From positions 1 to 64,000 of the forward strand of contig JBPCJY010000185.1 in NCBI GenBank assembly GCA_051004815.1: a stretch of DNA of 64,000 nt, read 5' to 3'. Under the pieces are notes generated by a model, which saw only the letters and a list, made by a program, of their open reading frames with translations, was not told the DNA's origin and made no database searches. The stretch comes from JBBQXY01 sp051004815. GTDB lineage: Bacteria; Chloroflexota; Ktedonobacteria; Ktedonobacterales; Ktedonobacteraceae. Made by a program: the position numbers and the translations under genes. This document shows, one piece after another, positions 53,200 through 62,454 of the stretch. The number at the start of each line of letters is the position of its first letter. Position 1 is the first letter of the stretch.

Positions 53200-53320
53200 G
53201 TGTGTTTTCCTCCTTTCCTTGTAAAGTTCTGTACGGATGTCACTTTTGTGGCTTCCGCACATTCTGAGTATAGAACTTGTCTATGAGATGAACATGAAGT
53301 TTATGATGAGAAGCAAGACA

Positions 53321-55102
53321 TTATGAAAAACGTGGCAAAACTGCTGTTGTTTGTCGGGAAATGTCCGTGGAAAGTTGGGCTTGCACCAGCCGTGCGTAAG
53401 CTCCTTCCTGTGCAAGCAGTTCCGTATGGTTTCCCACCTCGACTACATGTCCCTCATCAACGACGGCTATCAGATCGGCTGAGCGAACAGTGGAGAGACG
53501 ATGGGCGATCAACAGTATCGTATGGTGCTGGCGTAGCATTTCCAGCGTTGCACGCAGTCGCTCTTCTGTAACCGAGTCCAATGCAGAGGTCGCCTCGTCA
53601 AGGATAAGAATAGGTGCATTGCGCACGAGTGCTCGCGCAATCGCCACACGCTGGCGTTGCCCTCCAGAAAGCTTACTGCCGCGTGGCCCAATCATCGTCT
53701 CCAAACCGCCTGGTAATTTCATATCCAGTATGCCCGCTTGCTGCGCGGCGCATGTTATAGCCTGTTCATTAGCATCCAGGCGACCATAGCGAATGTTATC
53801 CTGAATGCTGCCCATCAGGAGCGAAACTTCTTGTGGCACAACTGCCATCCATTGCCGCAGTGTGTCCGTATCAAACTCACGCAGATCATGGCCGAACAGA
53901 GAGATGTGACCGGCATCCGGTTCATAGAGCCGTTGCAGTAGAGCAATAGCGGTAGATTTGCCCCCTCCACTTGCTCCTACCAGTGCCACAATGCTTCCAC
54001 TGCGTATTGTCAGTGAGAAGTCACGCAGGACAGGGTCGTTGGCCTTATAGGCAAATGAGACGTGATTGAACGCAATGGCAGGTGAGATCGCCTCCGTGGC
54101 ATGTGACAGCATCTGCCATGGCCGCGTCGCGGCACGAGGTTCATCTTCGTCCTCGGGTAGATCAAGCGTAGCTGCCACTCTCTCTGCTGCTGCTATACCA
54201 CTTTGCATACTATTTCCCAGGCGACTCAGGCTGAGCAGTGGGTTGTACAATTGCCCCAGGTAGGCGAGGAAAATCACCAGCCCTCCGATTGTTAGCGTTC
54301 CGGTTGCCAGGGCTTGTGCGCCAAAGTAGATAACGAGCACTGTTCCAATGGTTGCTACGATATCACTTACCGGAATGTACCAGCCGCGCAGGCGGGCCAC
54401 CTGTAGGCGAGCCAACCAGTGTTGTATTCCGCGCTCATGCAATCGCTCTCCCTCGTATTTCATGCGCATAAAGGTTTTCACGAGTCCAATGGCGGATAGA
54501 CCTTCTTCCGCCGTGGCTGTCAGTTCCGCCACCCGTGTACGAACTTCGCGAGCGGCCTTTCGGCTGCGTTGTGCATAGATCGCCAATGAAACAAAGAGAA
54601 ATGGTAGCACTAGCAGCGAATACAAAGCCAGTATGGGGTCAAGGTAGAACAACATGCCTGCGAAAACGATCACCGTCAAAATTTGCGTTAGCCCATCCGT
54701 AATGCCTGAGACCAGGAGATCCTCAACGGCCCCTACATCGCTAATCAGGCGACTAATACTTTCGCCAACACGATGCTCACCGTGATAGCGCAGAGATAGG
54801 CGCAGGAAGCGGTCAAAGACCTGTTGACGGAGATCAATGACGACTTTTCCTCCAACATATGCTCCATAATATTGATCGACATAGTTAGCAAGGCCTTTTA
54901 TCAGAGCTATAGCCAGGTAAGCGGCACAAATGTACAGAGCGTACTGGGTCGAAGGTGTTTGCGCCAAATTATCTACAATCAGTTTGAGAAGGTATATCTT
55001 GAATGCATTCAGCAGCGGACGTGTCAGGGTTGCTAGAAAGGTGATGAGGAGGCGACCGCGATAGGGATTGAGTAGCCGAAGAAAACGTAACCAGATGTGC
55101 AT
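53321..55102 (-). CDS. ABC exporter (fused transmembrane and ATPase domains)
   Basis: A 593-residue half-transporter. Six predicted membrane helices (about 15-300) are followed by an ATPase domain with Walker A VGASGGGKSTAIAL, signature LSGGQRQRVAIA, Walker B ILILDEATSALD and the H-loop HRLSTVR. This is the MsbA/LmrA-type (ABC-B) architecture that works as a dimer to export drugs, lipids or peptides. There is no N-terminal C39 peptidase domain. The ATG at 55102 follows GAGGAG and directly abuts the GNAT stop, so the longer frame (55129) is not needed. GNAT and transporter form an operon. The 37-residue peptide gene lies downstream. Confidence 0.92.
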   Translation of the reverse strand: MHIWLRFLRLLNPYRGRLLITFLATLTRPLLNAFKIYLLKLIVDNLAQTPSTQYALYICAAYLAIALIKGLANYVDQYYGAYVGGKVVIDLRQQVFDRFLRLSLRYHGEHRVGESISRLISDVGAVEDLLVSGITDGLTQILTVIVFAGMLFYLDPILALYSLLVLPFLFVSLAIYAQRSRKAAREVRTRVAELTATAEEGLSAIGLVKTFMRMKYEGERLHERGIQHWLARLQVARLRGWYIPVSDIVATIGTVLVIYFGAQALATGTLTIGGLVIFLAYLGQLYNPLLSLSRLGNSMQSGIAAAERVAATLDLPEDEDEPRAATRPWQMLSHATEAISPAIAFNHVSFAYKANDPVLRDFSLTIRSGSIVALVGASGGGKSTAIALLQRLYEPDAGHISLFGHDLREFDTDTLRQWMAVVPQEVSLLMGSIQDNIRYGRLDANEQAITCAAQQAGILDMKLPGGLETMIGPRGSKLSGGQRQRVAIARALVRNAPILILDEATSALDSVTEERLRATLEMLRQHHTILLIAHRLSTVRSADLIAVVDEGHVVEVGNHTELLAQEGAYARLVQAQLSTDISRQTTAVLPRFS

Positions 55103-55103
55103 C

Positions 55104-55637
55104 TTATCGCAGCTCCTCGTGCCATTCACTGGCTAGCAGCCCCATATGCAGAAAATTGACCCAGCGTCCCTCGCTCCAGGTGGCATCACGTTCGCACCCC
55201 TCGACAACATATCCCAAACGTTTGTATACAGAGATTGCACGTGTGTTATCGTCCCTTACCACCAGGCCAAGACGATGCAGGCCCAGTTCACGAAAGCAGA
55301 AGTCTGCCAGACACTGTAACGCGTCTGTACCATAACCTTGCCCTTGCATATCTGGTGCGACAAAGATGCGCACAGTAGCTTTGCGTGCTACAAAATCAAT
55401 ATCGTTCAGGCGGATAAAGCCGACCACGGCTCCTGTTTTTGTTTCTATGGCAAGCAATTTGATACGCGGCAAGCGTAGCAAACGATCAAATTCTTGTTCA
55501 ACATTTTCACGAGCATCCAACACTGTCGCGGTTGTTGCCATGAAGTGCGCAATCAGTTGATGCTGTTCCAACTGCCTCAAGAGCGTCAAATCCGCTGCTC
55601 GTACCGGGCGTAAATCAATATATTTTCCAGGAATCAT
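55104..55637 (-). CDS. GNAT-family N-acetyltransferase (RimJ/RimL-like)
   Basis: A 177-residue GNAT protein. The acetyl-CoA motif A is in VRIFVAPDMQGQGYGTDALQCL (GQGYGTDAL core), and the following HRLGLVVRDDNTRAISVYKRLGYVVEG is the typical motif B end. Relatives acetylate protein N-termini, spermidine or antibiotics. The start has AAAGGAGG upstream. Its stop abuts the ABC exporter start, so they are made from one message and may serve a shared task, perhaps modification and export of the same small molecule. Confidence 0.88.
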   Translation of the reverse strand: MIPGKYIDLRPVRAADLTLLRQLEQHQLIAHFMATTATVLDARENVEQEFDRLLRLPRIKLLAIETKTGAVVGFIRLNDIDFVARKATVRIFVAPDMQGQGYGTDALQCLADFCFRELGLHRLGLVVRDDNTRAISVYKRLGYVVEGCERDATWSEGRWVNFLHMGLLASEWHEELR

Positions 55638-55877
55638 CTCATATCCTCCTTTGATATCCTGTAGGAAGTATAGATGCCCTGTATGATATGTACATTAAAA
55701 TTCCAGAGTAGACAACTCATACCAAACTTCTTGGGGAAGATTTTTCATCTCTGTCTCATTTTACGCTGCTATAGTTTCAGCAAGGGCATTCTTCCCCCCG
55801 GTACTCCCCCTTATAACCTAAGACGTACCGAGAATGTCCTTCCCCATTGAGAAGCATAGAAAAGGAACAAGAGAACA
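55638..55877. other. Divergent intergenic region
   Basis: This 240-base gap separates the GNAT gene and the lipoprotein gene. A dyad (CATTCT and CGGTAC at 55787-55804 against GTACCG and AGAATG at 55825-55836) forms an interrupted stem about 45 bases ahead of the lipoprotein start. I do not recognise it as a known regulator site. Confidence 0.35.
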
Positions 55878-56561
55878 ATGCGACATGTTTCACGATATAC
55901 TGCTGTAATGACCCCGGCGATTGTTGGCTGTCTATTGGTTGTGCTGTCCGGTTGTGGTGCGCTCGTCACTTCATCCCCATCAATCCAGGCTACCGGCTCG
56001 ACTGCTGTAGTGAAGTCATATCCCACGCCCCAAGGAACACCCACAATCTATAGCAATGCGCTCACTACGCCAGCCCCTGGTTGGGCGCATAGTCCTGAAT
56101 GTACAGTCACCTCTACTGGTTTGATGGTAAAGCCGAATGGCGGTCAGGCTTACATCTGCCTTGCCCCTACATCACCGCTCACAGATGCGTCGATCACCGT
56201 AACCATGCAAGAAACAAGCGGTTCGATGAGCCACGCCTATGGTATTGCGTTTCATCATGCCTCTCCTCAAAACTATTACTTTTTTGGCATTGATGGTCAT
56301 GGACGATTCACCTTTACGGTTGTTGTGAATGATGTGAGTCACATTATCATCCCTTTCACTGCTGCCCCTACTATTCACACTGGTATCAATGCTACAAATC
56401 AACTCCAGGTGATTACCAAGGGTAAGCTCGTGACGTGCCTGGTGAATAGCAAGGCTGTTGCTCAGGCTACCGTCTCAACGTTCCCCAGTGGTAGCGTAGG
56501 GCTGCGCGGTATTAATGATGGGACTGTTGTGTTTCAGCAGCTTTCGGTTGCTCAGGTGTGA
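55878..56561 (+). CDS. Lipoprotein with a lectin-like beta domain
   Basis: A 227-residue predicted lipoprotein: signal segment about 8-24, lipobox VVLSGC with Cys26, then a Ser/Thr-rich linker and a C-terminal beta-sandwich (about 65-225). The end domain, with SMSHAYGIAFHHASPQNYYFFGIDGHGRF and PSGSVGLRGINDGTVVFQQLSV, has the shape of concanavalin-like LamG/DUF1080 domains (quoted here as short pieces). It may bind sugar or another wall ligand. The last 50 bases overlap the end of the histidine kinase gene on the other strand. Confidence 0.75.
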   Translation: MRHVSRYTAVMTPAIVGCLLVVLSGCGALVTSSPSIQATGSTAVVKSYPTPQGTPTIYSNALTTPAPGWAHSPECTVTSTGLMVKPNGGQAYICLAPTSPLTDASITVTMQETSGSMSHAYGIAFHHASPQNYYFFGIDGHGRFTFTVVVNDVSHIIIPFTAAPTIHTGINATNQLQVITKGKLVTCLVNSKAVAQATVSTFPSGSVGLRGINDGTVVFQQLSVAQV

Positions 56562-58113
56562 GTTCGCCCGTTTTCGTTTTTGCTGACGGGGCCAGGGGCA
56601 GTGTCACGGTGAAGGTTGACCCTTGCCCTACCTGGCTCTCGACCGAGATTGCACCTCCATGTGCTCGTACCACCCAATCTACGATAGCCAGACCAAGTCC
56701 GCTACCGCCCGCTACTCGTGACCGTGCGGGATCGGTGCGATAGAAACGTTCAAAAATATGGGGGATATCCTCAGGAGCGATGCCCATACCAGTATCACCC
56801 ACGGAAAATTTGGCACTTGTTTCATGATCAGAAACGGTGAGCGTAACGGTACCACCAGTATTCGTGTAGCTAATTGCGTTGTCCACCAGTCCCATCATCA
56901 CCTGGATGAGTCGCGCCGTATCGCCTTGCACAGTGACCGGATCCATTTTCTCTATTTGCATCGTGATATCACGCTCAATTGCCACTGGCTCCATAGCTGC
57001 TGCCACGTCAAATGCCAGGAGGTCAAGGCGTACACATTCATAATCAAGCAGTATCTGTCCCTCATCTGCCCGTGCCAATGCCAGAAGATCGTTGATGAGA
57101 TGACCCAGTTGCTCGGCTTCGGCGTTGATATCTTGGAGCATCGCGACATATTCTTCTGAACTGAGGGGCTGTATCAGTGCCACATCGGTGATACTGCGAA
57201 TGACTGTCACCGGCGTGCGCAGTTCATGCGAAGCATCGGCGACAAAGCGGCGTTGTTGTGTAAATGCCAGATCGAGTCGCCCGATCATCTCGTTGAGAGT
57301 TAAAGCGAGATCGTGTACTTCGTCTCTTGCCGGTGGAACAGGTACACGTCGATGTAAATCGCCAGCCTTGATGTCGCGGGCAGTACGCGTCAGGTGGAGG
57401 ATTGGTCTGAATGCTCGTTTTGCTAACCAATAGCTGACAATGGCACCAAGTAGAAGGACAAAGGGTGCGATAGCAAGTAGCGCAAAGGTGATACTCTGTA
57501 ACGTGGTAGTAAGCTGTGCCAGCGACTCTCCAACCTGGATTACTCCAAAAATGTTGTCATTATCAAGCAATGCAATGCTGTAGAGTCGCACTGCCTGTCC
57601 ATTATGGGCCGTTACGGTTCCTTGCCAATCAATGCCATGGAGCGGATCGGTAATACTGCTGGATGGTACCGAGAGACTGTTGAAGGCAGGAGAGCTATAG
57701 AAGATTTGGCCTTTATTATTGAGAATACGTACAAGTGTGCCGATGTTGACATCCGATTGAGGGCCAGATTGAGGGCCAGTCTGACCGGTGCCATTTGGCC
57801 CACTTGTTTGATTGCTGTTGGCTGTACTGTTATTGTTGCCCTGACCCGGAGTTGCGCCGTTGTCCAGTCCGGGCAAATCGCCTGTGACATCTTGAATGGA
57901 GATTTTCCCTCCTTCGGTGGTTACACCGGCTGCAATCTGTTGTGTGCGGATTTGTAGGGCCGTGTCAACACCGGTCGCCAGGGATGCTTGCAGGGCAGTA
58001 TAGAGAATGGTACTAAACAAGAGGATGAGTAGCGCAAAGACAACGGTGTACCATAGCATTAATTGTGCGCGAATCCCCAGCGGCAATACACGTCGCCAGT
58101 GGCCTTTCGTCAT
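56512..58113 (-). CDS. Membrane sensor histidine kinase (HAMP type)
   Basis: A 533-residue sensor. A first membrane helix (about 15-38), a periplasmic domain of about 160 residues, a second helix (about 210-232), HAMP (FRPILHLTRTARDIKAGDLHRRV region), HisKA with the phosphorylated His in ADASHELRTPVTVI and HATPase_c (DNAISYTNTGG, DTGMGIAPEDIP, GSGLGLAIV). The outer domain has a low-complexity Asn/Gly/Gln/Ser-rich insert with a short tandem repeat in the DNA near 57755-57780. It overlaps the response regulator by 4 bases (ATGA), so it is its partner. Its end overlaps the lipoprotein gene by 50 bases. Confidence 0.92.
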   Translation of the reverse strand: MTKGHWRRVLPLGIRAQLMLWYTVVFALLILLFSTILYTALQASLATGVDTALQIRTQQIAAGVTTEGGKISIQDVTGDLPGLDNGATPGQGNNNSTANSNQTSGPNGTGQTGPQSGPQSDVNIGTLVRILNNKGQIFYSSPAFNSLSVPSSSITDPLHGIDWQGTVTAHNGQAVRLYSIALLDNDNIFGVIQVGESLAQLTTTLQSITFALLAIAPFVLLLGAIVSYWLAKRAFRPILHLTRTARDIKAGDLHRRVPVPPARDEVHDLALTLNEMIGRLDLAFTQQRRFVADASHELRTPVTVIRSITDVALIQPLSSEEYVAMLQDINAEAEQLGHLINDLLALARADEGQILLDYECVRLDLLAFDVAAAMEPVAIERDITMQIEKMDPVTVQGDTARLIQVMMGLVDNAISYTNTGGTVTLTVSDHETSAKFSVGDTGMGIAPEDIPHIFERFYRTDPARSRVAGGSGLGLAIVDWVVRAHGGAISVESQVGQGSTFTVTLPLAPSAKTKTGELTPEQPKAAETQQSHH

Positions 58114-58784
58114 ACTGGCTCCTTTAGCTGGTATCCTGAGCCACGTATGGTTTGGATCACATCTGGCTCATTCTGTTCGCAGAGCTTGCGCCGCAGATAG
58201 CGGATATACACATCAATGACGTTGGAGAGATGTTCCGCGTCACAATCCCAAACGTGTTCGGCAATCATATTTCTGCTCAATACCTGGTGAGGATGGCGTA
58301 GCATAAATTCTAGTAGTGCGTACTCTTTGCTCCCTAATGGAATTACGCGCTCACCACGGCGTACTTCATGTGTGCCTGTATCTAATGTAATATCTATAAA
58401 GTGCAGCTCCACCGTTTTCGTCGAACTTTCACGGCGTAACAATGCCCGTACACGCGCCTCTAACTCGCGAAACGCAAAAGGCTTTGTCAAGTAGTCATCT
58501 GCACCCGTATCTAGTCCGGTAACGCGATGATCGACCTCGCCGAGTGCTGTTAAGAGGAGAATAGGCATCATTCTCTTCTCCTTACGTAGCCGACGACAAA
58601 CCTCGAAACCATTGAGGTGCGGTAGCAAAACATCCAGAATGATGAGATCATAGGCAGTGGTGATACCTGTGTAAACGGCATCTTCTCCATCGCTGACCAG
58701 ATCAACGGCATAATGACTTCTCTCCAACCCCTTCTTCAGGTTAGGACCTAAACGTGGATCATCCTCTACAATGAGAATACGCAT
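58110..58784 (-). CDS. OmpR/PhoB-family response regulator
   Basis: A 224-residue two-domain regulator. The receiver has the phosphorylated Asp51 (IILDVLLPHLNG), acidic Glu7-Asp8-Asp9 and Lys in TKPF; the C-terminal winged helix shows IPLGSKEYALLEFMLRHPHQVLSR and YIRYLRRKL, the OmpR/PhoB mark. It is phosphorylated by the kinase encoded right after it. The ATG at 58784 has GAGGG upstream; the longer frame to 58847 adds residues without similarity. Likely targets are not visible. Confidence 0.93.
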   Translation of the reverse strand: MRILIVEDDPRLGPNLKKGLERSHYAVDLVSDGEDAVYTGITTAYDLIILDVLLPHLNGFEVCRRLRKEKRMMPILLLTALGEVDHRVTGLDTGADDYLTKPFAFRELEARVRALLRRESSTKTVELHFIDITLDTGTHEVRRGERVIPLGSKEYALLEFMLRHPHQVLSRNMIAEHVWDCDAEHLSNVIDVYIRYLRRKLCEQNEPDVIQTIRGSGYQLKEPV

Positions 58785-59170
58785 AAAATTGATTCCCTCT
58801 TCTGGCAAGATGTAATGACTTGCTTTTACGCTGAAGCGATGTATCACCCTTCTTGAGTATACAGGATTTTATAGCATCCTTTTTCTACTATTTTCCGTAA
58901 AAGTTTCCCTATCGTAGCATAGCATACCGCTCTAACATGAGACCTGCATGAAAACCTCTGGAGTATTTTATGAGAATTGTCTGATTTTCTTCACCTCTCC
59001 CGAAAACATCAAATTTCATCTCTCATCTTTGGGCAAATGTATCCTTTGTAATAGACGGTTTGTCCAAAGATGGATGGGGGTGAAATATCAGAAAGCTTGA
59101 CAGGTGATACATTGACCTACTACAATTCATGGGTAGATATTTCCAGACGCACAAAGGATCAGTGATACGT
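58785..59170. other. Divergent intergenic region with promoters
   Basis: This 386-base gap holds the promoter at 59097-59126 for the receiver gene and, on the minus strand, a -10-like TATACT near 58860 beside a short AGGAT/ATCCT dyad (58863-58880) for the two-component operon. I see no gene. Confidence 0.4.
59097..59126 (+). promoter_or_regulatory. Probable sigma70-type promoter of the receiver gene
   Basis: A consensus TTGACA at 59097-59102 and TACAAT at 59121-59126, 18 bp apart. Transcription would start near 59133, after an in-frame ATG at 59129, which rules that start out and supports the start at 59171. Confidence 0.65.
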
Positions 59171-59605
59171 ATGGCCCAGGTTGGATTGCTAGAAGATAAT
59201 CCTCGTATAGCGAAACTATGCGCGACATTGCTGCACTTTGCTGGTCACGAAGTCACTATCTATGAAACCTCCAAAAAATGCCTTCAGGCTTTAGCGCAAG
59301 GTGCTCAAATATCAGACGGGCTAAGTACCTCATTGCTGGGTTCGGCTGGTACCCATCGCTTGCCAGTCGAGGTCCTTATTATGGATCTCTCCCTGCCCGA
59401 TATCGATGGCATCGATGTATTGAGATATCTCACTTCTCACTCCCACACCCAAACATTACCGCTGATCCTGTGTACCGCGGCTACGAACTCAGAGTTAGTC
59501 AAGGCACGCTGCGTTGCACCTCTCGCAGGCATTGTCGAGAAGCCGTTTCGCTTGCAGACGCTGGTTTCGGCTATTTCCACCGCTTTAGAATCCACTCCAA
59601 AATAG
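59171..59605 (+). CDS. Single-domain response regulator
   Basis: A 144-residue receiver domain without an output domain. Asp72 in EVLIMDLSLPDIDG is the phosphate acceptor, with Glu8-Asp9 (LLEDNPRIA) and Lys in IVEKPF. It may act as a phosphate relay or a protein-interaction switch. The kinase partner is unknown; the HAMP kinase next door has its own regulator, and the multi-GAF kinase at 12500 lacks one. A consensus promoter lies upstream. The start was chosen by conservation; a GTG at 59162 is possible. Confidence 0.82.
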   Translation: MAQVGLLEDNPRIAKLCATLLHFAGHEVTIYETSKKCLQALAQGAQISDGLSTSLLGSAGTHRLPVEVLIMDLSLPDIDGIDVLRYLTSHSHTQTLPLILCTAATNSELVKARCVAPLAGIVEKPFRLQTLVSAISTALESTPK

Positions 59606-59623
59606 TCTTCATAGAGGCTTGTA

Positions 59624-60592
59624 TTACTCTCTCAGTGCTTGCGCATACACCAGAGGATCGACATTGCCCCCGCTAACAACACAGCAGATTTTTTTGCCGT
59701 AAAACTTGGCGGGCTGCGTGAGCACTGCTCCAAGAGCTAATGTACCCGTTGGCTCGACTTTGAGATTGGCATAGCGGAAATAGCGTCTCAGCGCATCCAG
59801 GGTCACATCGTCAGGGACTTCAATGATATCGTCCACGCCCTGCCGCACAACTTCCCAGTTAATCTTCCCCAGACTCAGGGTTCGTGCGCCATCAGCGACC
59901 GTAGCGGGTTCATGTTCATTGTGCTGGAGTTGACCACTGTGGAGGGAGCGGGCGGCATCGTTGCCGGGGAGGGGTTCCGCTCCAATAATTGTAGTGCGTG
60001 CTTGCAAGTGATCCCTTGCTACAGTGATACCAGAGATGAGACCACCTCCACCAACGGGGACGATGACAAGATCAAAGTCAGCCCCAGCGAAAATATCTTT
60101 GCCCAACGTCGAATTGCCTGCCACAACACGGTAATCATCATAAGCGGCTGCGGCGAATGAACCAGGATAGTGTGCCAGCAGTTGTTGCACCCGTTCGGCA
60201 CGGCTGATTTCGCGCACATCAATCAGGTCCGCCACTCCCCCATAGGATACGACGGAGGCAACTTTCACCTGCGCCGAGGTGTTTGGCATGACGATGATAC
60301 ATGTTTTGCCTAACAGTTTACTGGCATAGGCCACCGCCTGCCCAAAGTTACCGGATGATGCGGCAACGATATGCTGCTCTGGCACGCTGGAAAGAAGATT
60401 ATAGGCCGCACGAAATTTGAAGCTGCCGGTATATTGAAACGTTTCGGTCGCAATAGTGATTTCACAACCAAGCTGCTCGGAAAGCGATTGGCTGGGCAAG
60501 AGGAACGTGGGCCGCACATGTTGAGGGAGCGTTTCCCATACTGAGTGAATATAATCGTCAGTAAGCTCAGGTGCAGTAATATACTGTAGCAT
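59624..60592 (-). CDS. Threonine/serine dehydratase-like PLP enzyme
   Basis: A 322-residue fold-type II PLP enzyme. PLP lysine Lys59 lies in QYTGSFKFRAAYN, SSGNFGQAVAYA binds substrate, and VPVGGGGLISGI is the glycine loop holding PLP phosphate. It is the length of biodegradative threonine dehydratase (TdcB) or serine racemase and has no C-terminal ACT regulatory domain, so it is not feedback-controlled IlvA. The product would be 2-oxobutyrate (or pyruvate). It ends 18 bases from the converging receiver gene. Confidence 0.87.
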   Translation of the reverse strand: MLQYITAPELTDDYIHSVWETLPQHVRPTFLLPSQSLSEQLGCEITIATETFQYTGSFKFRAAYNLLSSVPEQHIVAASSGNFGQAVAYASKLLGKTCIIVMPNTSAQVKVASVVSYGGVADLIDVREISRAERVQQLLAHYPGSFAAAAYDDYRVVAGNSTLGKDIFAGADFDLVIVPVGGGGLISGITVARDHLQARTTIIGAEPLPGNDAARSLHSGQLQHNEHEPATVADGARTLSLGKINWEVVRQGVDDIIEVPDDVTLDALRRYFRYANLKVEPTGTLALGAVLTQPAKFYGKKICCVVSGGNVDPLVYAQALRE

Positions 60593-60666
60593 GATACAAC
60601 TCCAGATAGGTGATTAGAATTTCGCCTTTCCCTGCATTGTACCACGCCACAACATGAAAACCACGG

Positions 60667-60715
60667 TTGAGCTATGCGCTTTGATCAATGTGTTTGACCA
60701 GGCAGCATAGCTCAA
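60667..60715 (-). terminator. Hairpin after the permease gene
   Basis: TTGAGCTATGC (60667-60677) and GCATAGCTCAA (60705-60715) form an 11-bp perfect stem just beyond the permease stop at 60726. No strong U tract. Confidence 0.55.
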
Positions 60716-60725
60716 TAACACATGA

Positions 60726-62123
60726 CTATTCGCCTGCGCCGGGTTGTAGTTCTGTTTCCTCTTGCGCCGGGTTTTCGCCCACTGCTGCATCGGCACTGAC
60801 CAACTCTTCGGGCTGTACATTGCGCTCGCGCAGAATCTGGTACAGGATGATCGAGCCGAAGGTGGCAACGCCGATACCGCCGACGGAGAAGTTGCCGAAG
60901 GTGACGGCGATGTTGCCAACCATGCCTGCCCCAATGGTCAGGGCTATGGCGGCGGTGATAAGATTGCGACTCTTGGAGAAATCAACGTGGTTCTCAATCC
61001 AGATGCGTCCACCGGTCGCGGCAATGAGGCCGAAAAGCACAATAGCCAGGCCACCAAGCACACCCGATGGAATGGTGCTGATTAACGCGCCAAATTTCGG
61101 ACAGAAACCCAGTAGAATGGCTACCACCGCCGCGATGATGAAGATGAGCGTCGAATAGATGCGCGTGACTGCCATCACACCGATATTTTCGGCATAGGTG
61201 GTGACACCCGTGCCACCGCCAAAACCCGCGATGATGGTGGCGATGGCATCACCGAGGAACGACCTGCCCAGGTATTTATCGAGATTACGGTGTGTCATCG
61301 CCGCGACAGCTTTAACGTGACCAGTATTCTCAGCAACCAGGATAATCGCGACTGGTGCGATCAAGCTGATGGCGTTACCAGTAAAGCGAGGGGCAACAAA
61401 CGATGGCAGACCAATCCAATCAGCCTTTACCACGTTGCTAAAATCAATAGCTGTACCAAAGCCAAATCCGTTGCTGAAGATGAGATAGACGACGTAGCCA
61501 ATAATCCCGCCAAGCAGAATGGGCAGACGGCGTAGTGGCCCTGGCAAGAAGACAGCCACGCCAGCCACAGCCAGCACTGTCACTAATGCCATCCAACCGT
61601 TAAACAAGTTGCTGCTAGCCTCACTTATCGCGACCGGTGCCAGGTTCAAACCAATCACCATCACCACTGCGCCAGTCACTACCGGTGGCATCAAGTATTC
61701 TATCCACTTGTAGCCAACCAGCATGACGACGATAGCAATGACGGCGTAGACTACACCACAAGCAATGATGCCTCCTAAGGCAACATCAATGTGCGGATTG
61801 GGAGCACCAAAGGACTTGGCGGTATAGGCTGTGGCCGTAGACACCACGGCGATAAAAGAGAAACTGGAACCAAGGTAACTAGGTACGCGACCACCTACGA
61901 TGAGAAAGAAGATGAGTGTGCCGATGCCGGAGAAGAAAATTGCGGTGTTGGGATCGAATCCCATCAGGAGAGGGCCTAAAACGGTTGAGCCAAACATAGC
62001 TAAGACGTGCTGCAAGCCTACAAAAATGGTCTGTCCCCAGGGAAGCCGTTCATCAGGGGCAATGACTCCCTCATTTTTGAGAGTCCAACCTGTGAAGTAT
62101 CCCCGTTTTTCAACTGCTGCCAT
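60726..62123 (-). CDS. uraA: NCS2-family uracil/xanthine permease
   Basis: A 465-residue membrane protein with about 14 helices of the UraA/NCS2 fold. The N-terminus has LPWGQTIFVGLQHVLAMFGSTVLGPLLMG; later AENTGHVKAVA, GFGGGTGVTTYAENIGVMAVTRIYS (in short pieces) and GLIAATGGRIWIE are marks of uracil transporters, the Glu of AENTG binding the base. It imports uracil (or xanthine) with protons. The start has AAGGAGG 6 bases upstream. A 130-base leader lies between a TATAAT (minus strand, 62262-62267) and the start, but no known riboswitch was recognised. Confidence 0.9.
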   Translation of the reverse strand: MAAVEKRGYFTGWTLKNEGVIAPDERLPWGQTIFVGLQHVLAMFGSTVLGPLLMGFDPNTAIFFSGIGTLIFFLIVGGRVPSYLGSSFSFIAVVSTATAYTAKSFGAPNPHIDVALGGIIACGVVYAVIAIVVMLVGYKWIEYLMPPVVTGAVVMVIGLNLAPVAISEASSNLFNGWMALVTVLAVAGVAVFLPGPLRRLPILLGGIIGYVVYLIFSNGFGFGTAIDFSNVVKADWIGLPSFVAPRFTGNAISLIAPVAIILVAENTGHVKAVAAMTHRNLDKYLGRSFLGDAIATIIAGFGGGTGVTTYAENIGVMAVTRIYSTLIFIIAAVVAILLGFCPKFGALISTIPSGVLGGLAIVLFGLIAATGGRIWIENHVDFSKSRNLITAAIALTIGAGMVGNIAVTFGNFSVGGIGVATFGSIILYQILRERNVQPEELVSADAAVGENPAQEETELQPGAGE

Positions 62124-62454
62124 GCATCATCCTCCTTGATTGATCTACGAATAATTAGGAATAAGTTGACATAAGAACAAGGTGAAGTGAGTTGCTCAGG
62201 AGCCTCCTTTCCGCAAGTAGTGTGCTACCCGCAACGAAGTAATACGAGAGGTTACGCGGCAATTATACCATATCACGGAAGAGGAAATAGCGAGAAATTA
62301 TCGCTTACAAGCCACCTTTAAGCTGACCCATACTGTACTTGCTTTTCCTCTCTCTTTTGTGCATACTTAACCTATACACAAACTTATTCTGCCTCTGTGT
62401 AATAATAGACATTGTCTAACGAACGTTCGTTAGTCCCATGAAAGGAGACCTTAT
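62124..62454. other. Divergent intergenic region with regulator site
   Basis: This 331-base gap carries the leader and promoter of the permease on the minus strand (TATAAT at 62262-62267) and the palindromes ahead of the hotdog gene on the plus strand (62406-62433). The leader holds a second AAAGGAGG far from any start. No gene was found. Confidence 0.45.
62406..62433 (+). promoter_or_regulatory. Palindromic operator ahead of the hotdog-TetR pair
   Basis: CTAACGAACGTTCGTTAG (62416-62433) is a perfect 18-base palindrome. TAGACA-T-TGTCTA (62406-62418) is another dyad overlapping its left edge. The site lies 21 bases before the start at 62455 and the TetR gene follows in the same transcript, so it is probably where that TetR protein binds. 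The layout recalls TetR regulators of acyl-CoA metabolism. Confidence 0.75.

Noticed and set aside
62124..62260. Possible riboswitch in the permease leader
   Set aside because: The leader is long and has short dyads, but no purine, PyrR or other known consensus was found.
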